Positions 61,655 through 64,000 of a stretch of DNA of 64,000 nucleotides are shown here, piece after piece (position 1 is the stretch's first letter; each line of letters opens with the position of its first letter). A program made the translations under genes and the position numbers. The notes beneath the pieces were generated by a model that was given only the letters and a program-made list of their open reading frames with translations, was not told where the DNA came from and did no database searches. The DNA comes from Promethearchaeota archaeon. Its GTDB lineage: Archaea > Asgardarchaeota > Lokiarchaeia > Sigynarchaeales > SOKP01. The DNA lies in NCBI GenBank assembly GCA_013375495.1, contig JABXKC010000003.1:1-64000 (forward strand), given 5' to 3'.

Positions 61655-63136
61655 TTGAAAAAAGCTGCGATTATTGGTGCGGGTTTAGGTGGATTATCTG
61701 CATCAATATATCTAAAAGTCAAGGGATGGGAAGTGGATGTATACGAAGCTCAATCATTTCCTGGTGGGAAAGCAGCTGAAGAATATTTTGACGGATATCG
61801 GTTTGATACCGGCCCCTCTCTTGTAACAATGCCTTGGGTTTTTGAGGATGTTTTTAAAACTGCAGGAAAAGATATACATCAAGAACTCACATTGGTCAAA
61901 TTGAAAGAGATATGTACCTATTTTTTATCAGATGGGAGATATCTTAAAGCATGGTCCGATATGGAAAATCTCGGTCTTGAATTGGAAGATTTTGCTCCGG
62001 GAAGTCAAAAATCTTTATCAAAATACTTAATAAAAGCAGAAAAAGTTCATTCGTTAGGTGGGAATTTTTTTTTAACCCAAGCGATTCACGAAATTAGTAA
62101 TTTATTGAAGCCGTCTATTCTTTTTAAACTAATTCGATTCGCAGGTATCCATCCCTTTAGCACTTTAAACAAAATTAATATGAATTATTTCAAAGATCTT
62201 CGTATTGTTCAACTTTTTAATAGATATGCTACCTACAACGGTTCCGATCCTTATCAAACTCCAGCCACTATGATGATCATCCCGTTTATAGAATACAATG
62301 GTGGTGGATATGGAATTAAAGAAGGAATTTTTGAAATTCCTAAGAAAATACATAAAGCTGCAGAGGAACTCGGTGTTCAGTTTAACTTCGGGCAGAGCGT
62401 TGAAAGAATTAATGTTCAAAATAAGCAAATAGAGGGTATTAAAACTTCATTGGGAGATCATATATATGATGTTGTCATATCTAACGCTGATGTTCTTTAT
62501 ACATATGATATACTGCTTAATTTACCAAATTCAAAGGAAGCAAGAAGATACAGAAAACTCGAACCTAGTTCAAGTGGTATTGTTTTTTATTGGGGCATTA
62601 ATCGAACTTTTGAAGAACTTTCTGTGAATAATATATTCTTTTCTTCTGATTATCCTGCTGAGTTTAAAGCGATGTTCGAAAAAAAAACCATGGCAGAAGA
62701 ACCAACTGTCTATGTCAATATTACCTCAAAATTAACTCCATCAGATGCTCCTAAAAATTGTGAAAATTGGTTTGTTCTTCTCAATGCACCATCAAATCAT
62801 AGTCAAGACTGGGATTTATTAGTTTCCTGTGCAAGAGATGCTGCTATCAATTTATTATCTAAACGTTTAGGTACGAATATAAAATCTCATATTGTAACTG
62901 AAGGAATACTTACTCCTCCTGAAATAGAGAAGCGAACCGGATCTAAATACGGTAGTCTTTATGGTATAAGTTCAAATACAATGACTTCTGCATTTATGCG
63001 TCATAGAAATCGTAGTAAAAGAATTAAAGGCTTGTATTTTTGTGGAGGTAGCGCACATCCTGGAGGTGGAATGCCTTTAGTTTTGCTATCAGGAAAAATA
63101 TGCGCTAATCTCGTTGAAAAATATTCGGGTGATTGA
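61655..63136 (+). CDS. crtI: CrtI-type phytoene desaturase
   Basis: 493 aa from a TTG at 61655 with GAGG upstream; longer frames would begin inside the lycopene cyclase. FAD site AAIIGAGLGGLSASIYLKVK with Glu at the end of the second strand (VDVYEA), FPGGKAAEEYFDGYRFDTGP, and C-terminal YFCGGSAHPGGGMPLVLLSG. It introduces conjugated double bonds into phytoene or a related carotenoid. It abuts the cyclase gene and the CruF-type gene, so the operon makes cyclic and possibly modified carotenoids. Confidence 0.93.
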   Translation: MKKAAIIGAGLGGLSASIYLKVKGWEVDVYEAQSFPGGKAAEEYFDGYRFDTGPSLVTMPWVFEDVFKTAGKDIHQELTLVKLKEICTYFLSDGRYLKAWSDMENLGLELEDFAPGSQKSLSKYLIKAEKVHSLGGNFFLTQAIHEISNLLKPSILFKLIRFAGIHPFSTLNKINMNYFKDLRIVQLFNRYATYNGSDPYQTPATMMIIPFIEYNGGGYGIKEGIFEIPKKIHKAAEELGVQFNFGQSVERINVQNKQIEGIKTSLGDHIYDVVISNADVLYTYDILLNLPNSKEARRYRKLEPSSSGIVFYWGINRTFEELSVNNIFFSSDYPAEFKAMFEKKTMAEEPTVYVNITSKLTPSDAPKNCENWFVLLNAPSNHSQDWDLLVSCARDAAINLLSKRLGTNIKSHIVTEGILTPPEIEKRTGSKYGSLYGISSNTMTSAFMRHRNRSKRIKGLYFCGGSAHPGGGMPLVLLSGKICANLVEKYSGD

Positions 63137-63137
63137 G

Positions 63138-63851
63138 TTGAATAAAATTAAATCAATAATAAGTAAATGGAAATTTCAAACAATGATCGTATCAATATTT
63201 TTTACTGTAGGTATAATTGGTCATTATTGGGACTATACTTATCCTCTTATGGTTGTATTAACTCCGTTCGTAATCTTTATTTCTGGTATATGGGCTATTT
63301 ATAAATGTTTGAAAAAGATATATTTAGTAATATGGATAATACTCGCATATATTGTGACTTTTTCATTAGAAGTACTTGGAGTTTCTCTAGGTGTTATCTT
63401 TGGACCCTATTATTATGGCGATGTCCTCGGTCCGAAGTTATTTAATGTTCCAGTAATAATTGGTTTAAATTGGGTTTTCATCATTTTATCATTAGTATTG
63501 CTTTCAGAATGGTTAGTAAACCGATTATTTAAATCAAGATTTAAACCTTGGATTAAAGCTTTTTTAACAGCAGTTTTTACGGCAACATTAGCAACTATTT
63601 TTGATTTCTTGATGGAACCCGCAGCTGTTGGATTAAATTATTGGTTTTGGACATTAACTGCTGAGCCCTTGAATGTACCGATTCAAAACTATATTGCTTG
63701 GTTTATAATTTCCTTTTCATTTGCATTAACCCTGTTATCTATACCTAAAAATGAACGAATCATGCTTCAGGAAAGTCCACACAGTCCTTGGTTTGTTTTA
63801 ATCCAAGCAATATTCTTTATCGCTATAAGTATTATTCTGCTCGTTAGTTAA
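63138..63851 (+). CDS. cruF: CruF-type carotenoid hydratase family membrane protein
   Basis: 237 aa from a TTG at 63138, one nucleotide after the CrtI stop; the longer TTG start at 63114 overlaps that gene. About seven helices: VTFSLEVLGVSLGVIFGPYY with YYGDVLGPKLFNVPVIIGL, then ATIFDFLMEPAAVGLNYWFW and VPIQNYIAWFIIS. This is the DUF422/CruF family, which adds water to the 1,2-double bond of acyclic carotenoids, as in bacterioruberin synthesis. Its place next to a cyclase raises the question of which end it acts on. Confidence 0.87.
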   Translation: MNKIKSIISKWKFQTMIVSIFFTVGIIGHYWDYTYPLMVVLTPFVIFISGIWAIYKCLKKIYLVIWIILAYIVTFSLEVLGVSLGVIFGPYYYGDVLGPKLFNVPVIIGLNWVFIILSLVLLSEWLVNRLFKSRFKPWIKAFLTAVFTATLATIFDFLMEPAAVGLNYWFWTLTAEPLNVPIQNYIAWFIISFSFALTLLSIPKNERIMLQESPHSPWFVLIQAIFFIAISIILLVS

Positions 63852-63970
63852 CCTGATATGTATATTAAGCATTTCAAAAGCTATATCCCTTTAATAAGCT
63901 AAAAACTTTAATTTTATAAAAAGTGTTTCTTTAACTCCATTAGATAAAACCTTTAGTTCAAGGTGAAATT

Positions 63971-64000
63971 ATGGATATATCAAATTATCCAATTAAGAAT
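63971..64000 (+). CDS. Start of a gene cut by the window edge
   Basis: AAGGTGAA stands 6 nt before an ATG, and ten codons (MDISNYPIKN) follow to the edge. The Shine-Dalgarno and strand suggest the next gene downstream of the carotenoid operon. Nothing can be said on function. Confidence 0.4.
   Translation, partial: MDISNYPIKN

Overview
The window is AT-rich archaeal DNA, most likely from an Asgard archaeon (Promethearchaeota, probably Lokiarchaeia-like). The evidence is the mix of genes: an actin-family protein, a gelsolin-like domain protein, two Roadblock/LC7 proteins and longin-like coiled-coil proteins sit next to archaeal hallmarks. These include tRNAs split by bulge-helix-bulge (BHB) introns, a SpoVT/AbrB-ACT regulator, TrmB-like HTH proteins, mevalonate and polyprenyl enzymes, and a mix of leaderless-looking and Shine-Dalgarno starts with many TTG and GTG codons. 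Taxonomy is inferred from gene content only.

Layout. 0-8.5 kb (minus strand): a cytoskeleton/signalling cluster with a gelsolin-like protein, Roadblock, a 747-aa beta-barrel/vWA protein, an AbrB-ACT regulator, a coiled-coil protein and a divergent actin, followed upstream by the NAD(P)HX repair enzyme. 8.6-12.5 kb: gene remnants, an orphan Imm63-type protein and three GNAT acetyltransferases. 12.6-12.84 kb: elongator tRNA-Met (one intron) and tRNA-Thr (two introns, one in the D-loop). 13.1-17.3 kb: a membrane operon with a flotillin-type SPFH protein, an NfeD-like protein carrying about 80 residues of strictly alternating Asp, several small proteins and a beta-carbonic anhydrase. 17.5-34.5 kb: mixed metabolic and membrane genes (beta-lactamase-fold hydrolase, VOC, tandem ferritin, alpha/beta hydrolase, cupin, heterodimeric ABC exporter, Rieske oxygenase, TspO-like protein).

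34.6-38.1 kb: a bactofilin-like polymer protein with a coiled-coil/winged-helix partner, then an MFS transporter. 38.2-48.9 kb (minus): two tandem ~1250-aa surface proteins built from Ig-like repeats, each with one C-terminal membrane segment and a similar basic cytosolic tail. They are followed by a winged-helix protein and a TrmB-like coiled-coil protein. 49.1-58.7 kb (minus): SDR, a Cys-rich mini-protein, Roadblock, a longin-like coiled-coil protein, amidohydrolase, GCS2-type ligase, a 619-aa unknown and a cis-prenyltransferase. 59.1-64 kb (plus): an HMG-CoA synthase-like enzyme followed by a carotenoid operon (lycopene cyclase, CrtI-type desaturase, CruF-type hydratase).

The most striking observation is in the cis-prenyltransferase gene. 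Its active-site motif DGNRRWA is interrupted between G and N by 30 nt containing an in-frame TAA. The interruption folds into a near-canonical BHB (two 3-nt bulges, a 4-nt central helix, a 7-bp inner stem). Cutting it at the standard positions restores DGNRRWA exactly. It is probably a protein-coding archaeal intron removed by the tRNA splicing endonuclease, in a genome whose nearby tRNAs also carry BHB introns, one of them at a non-canonical site.
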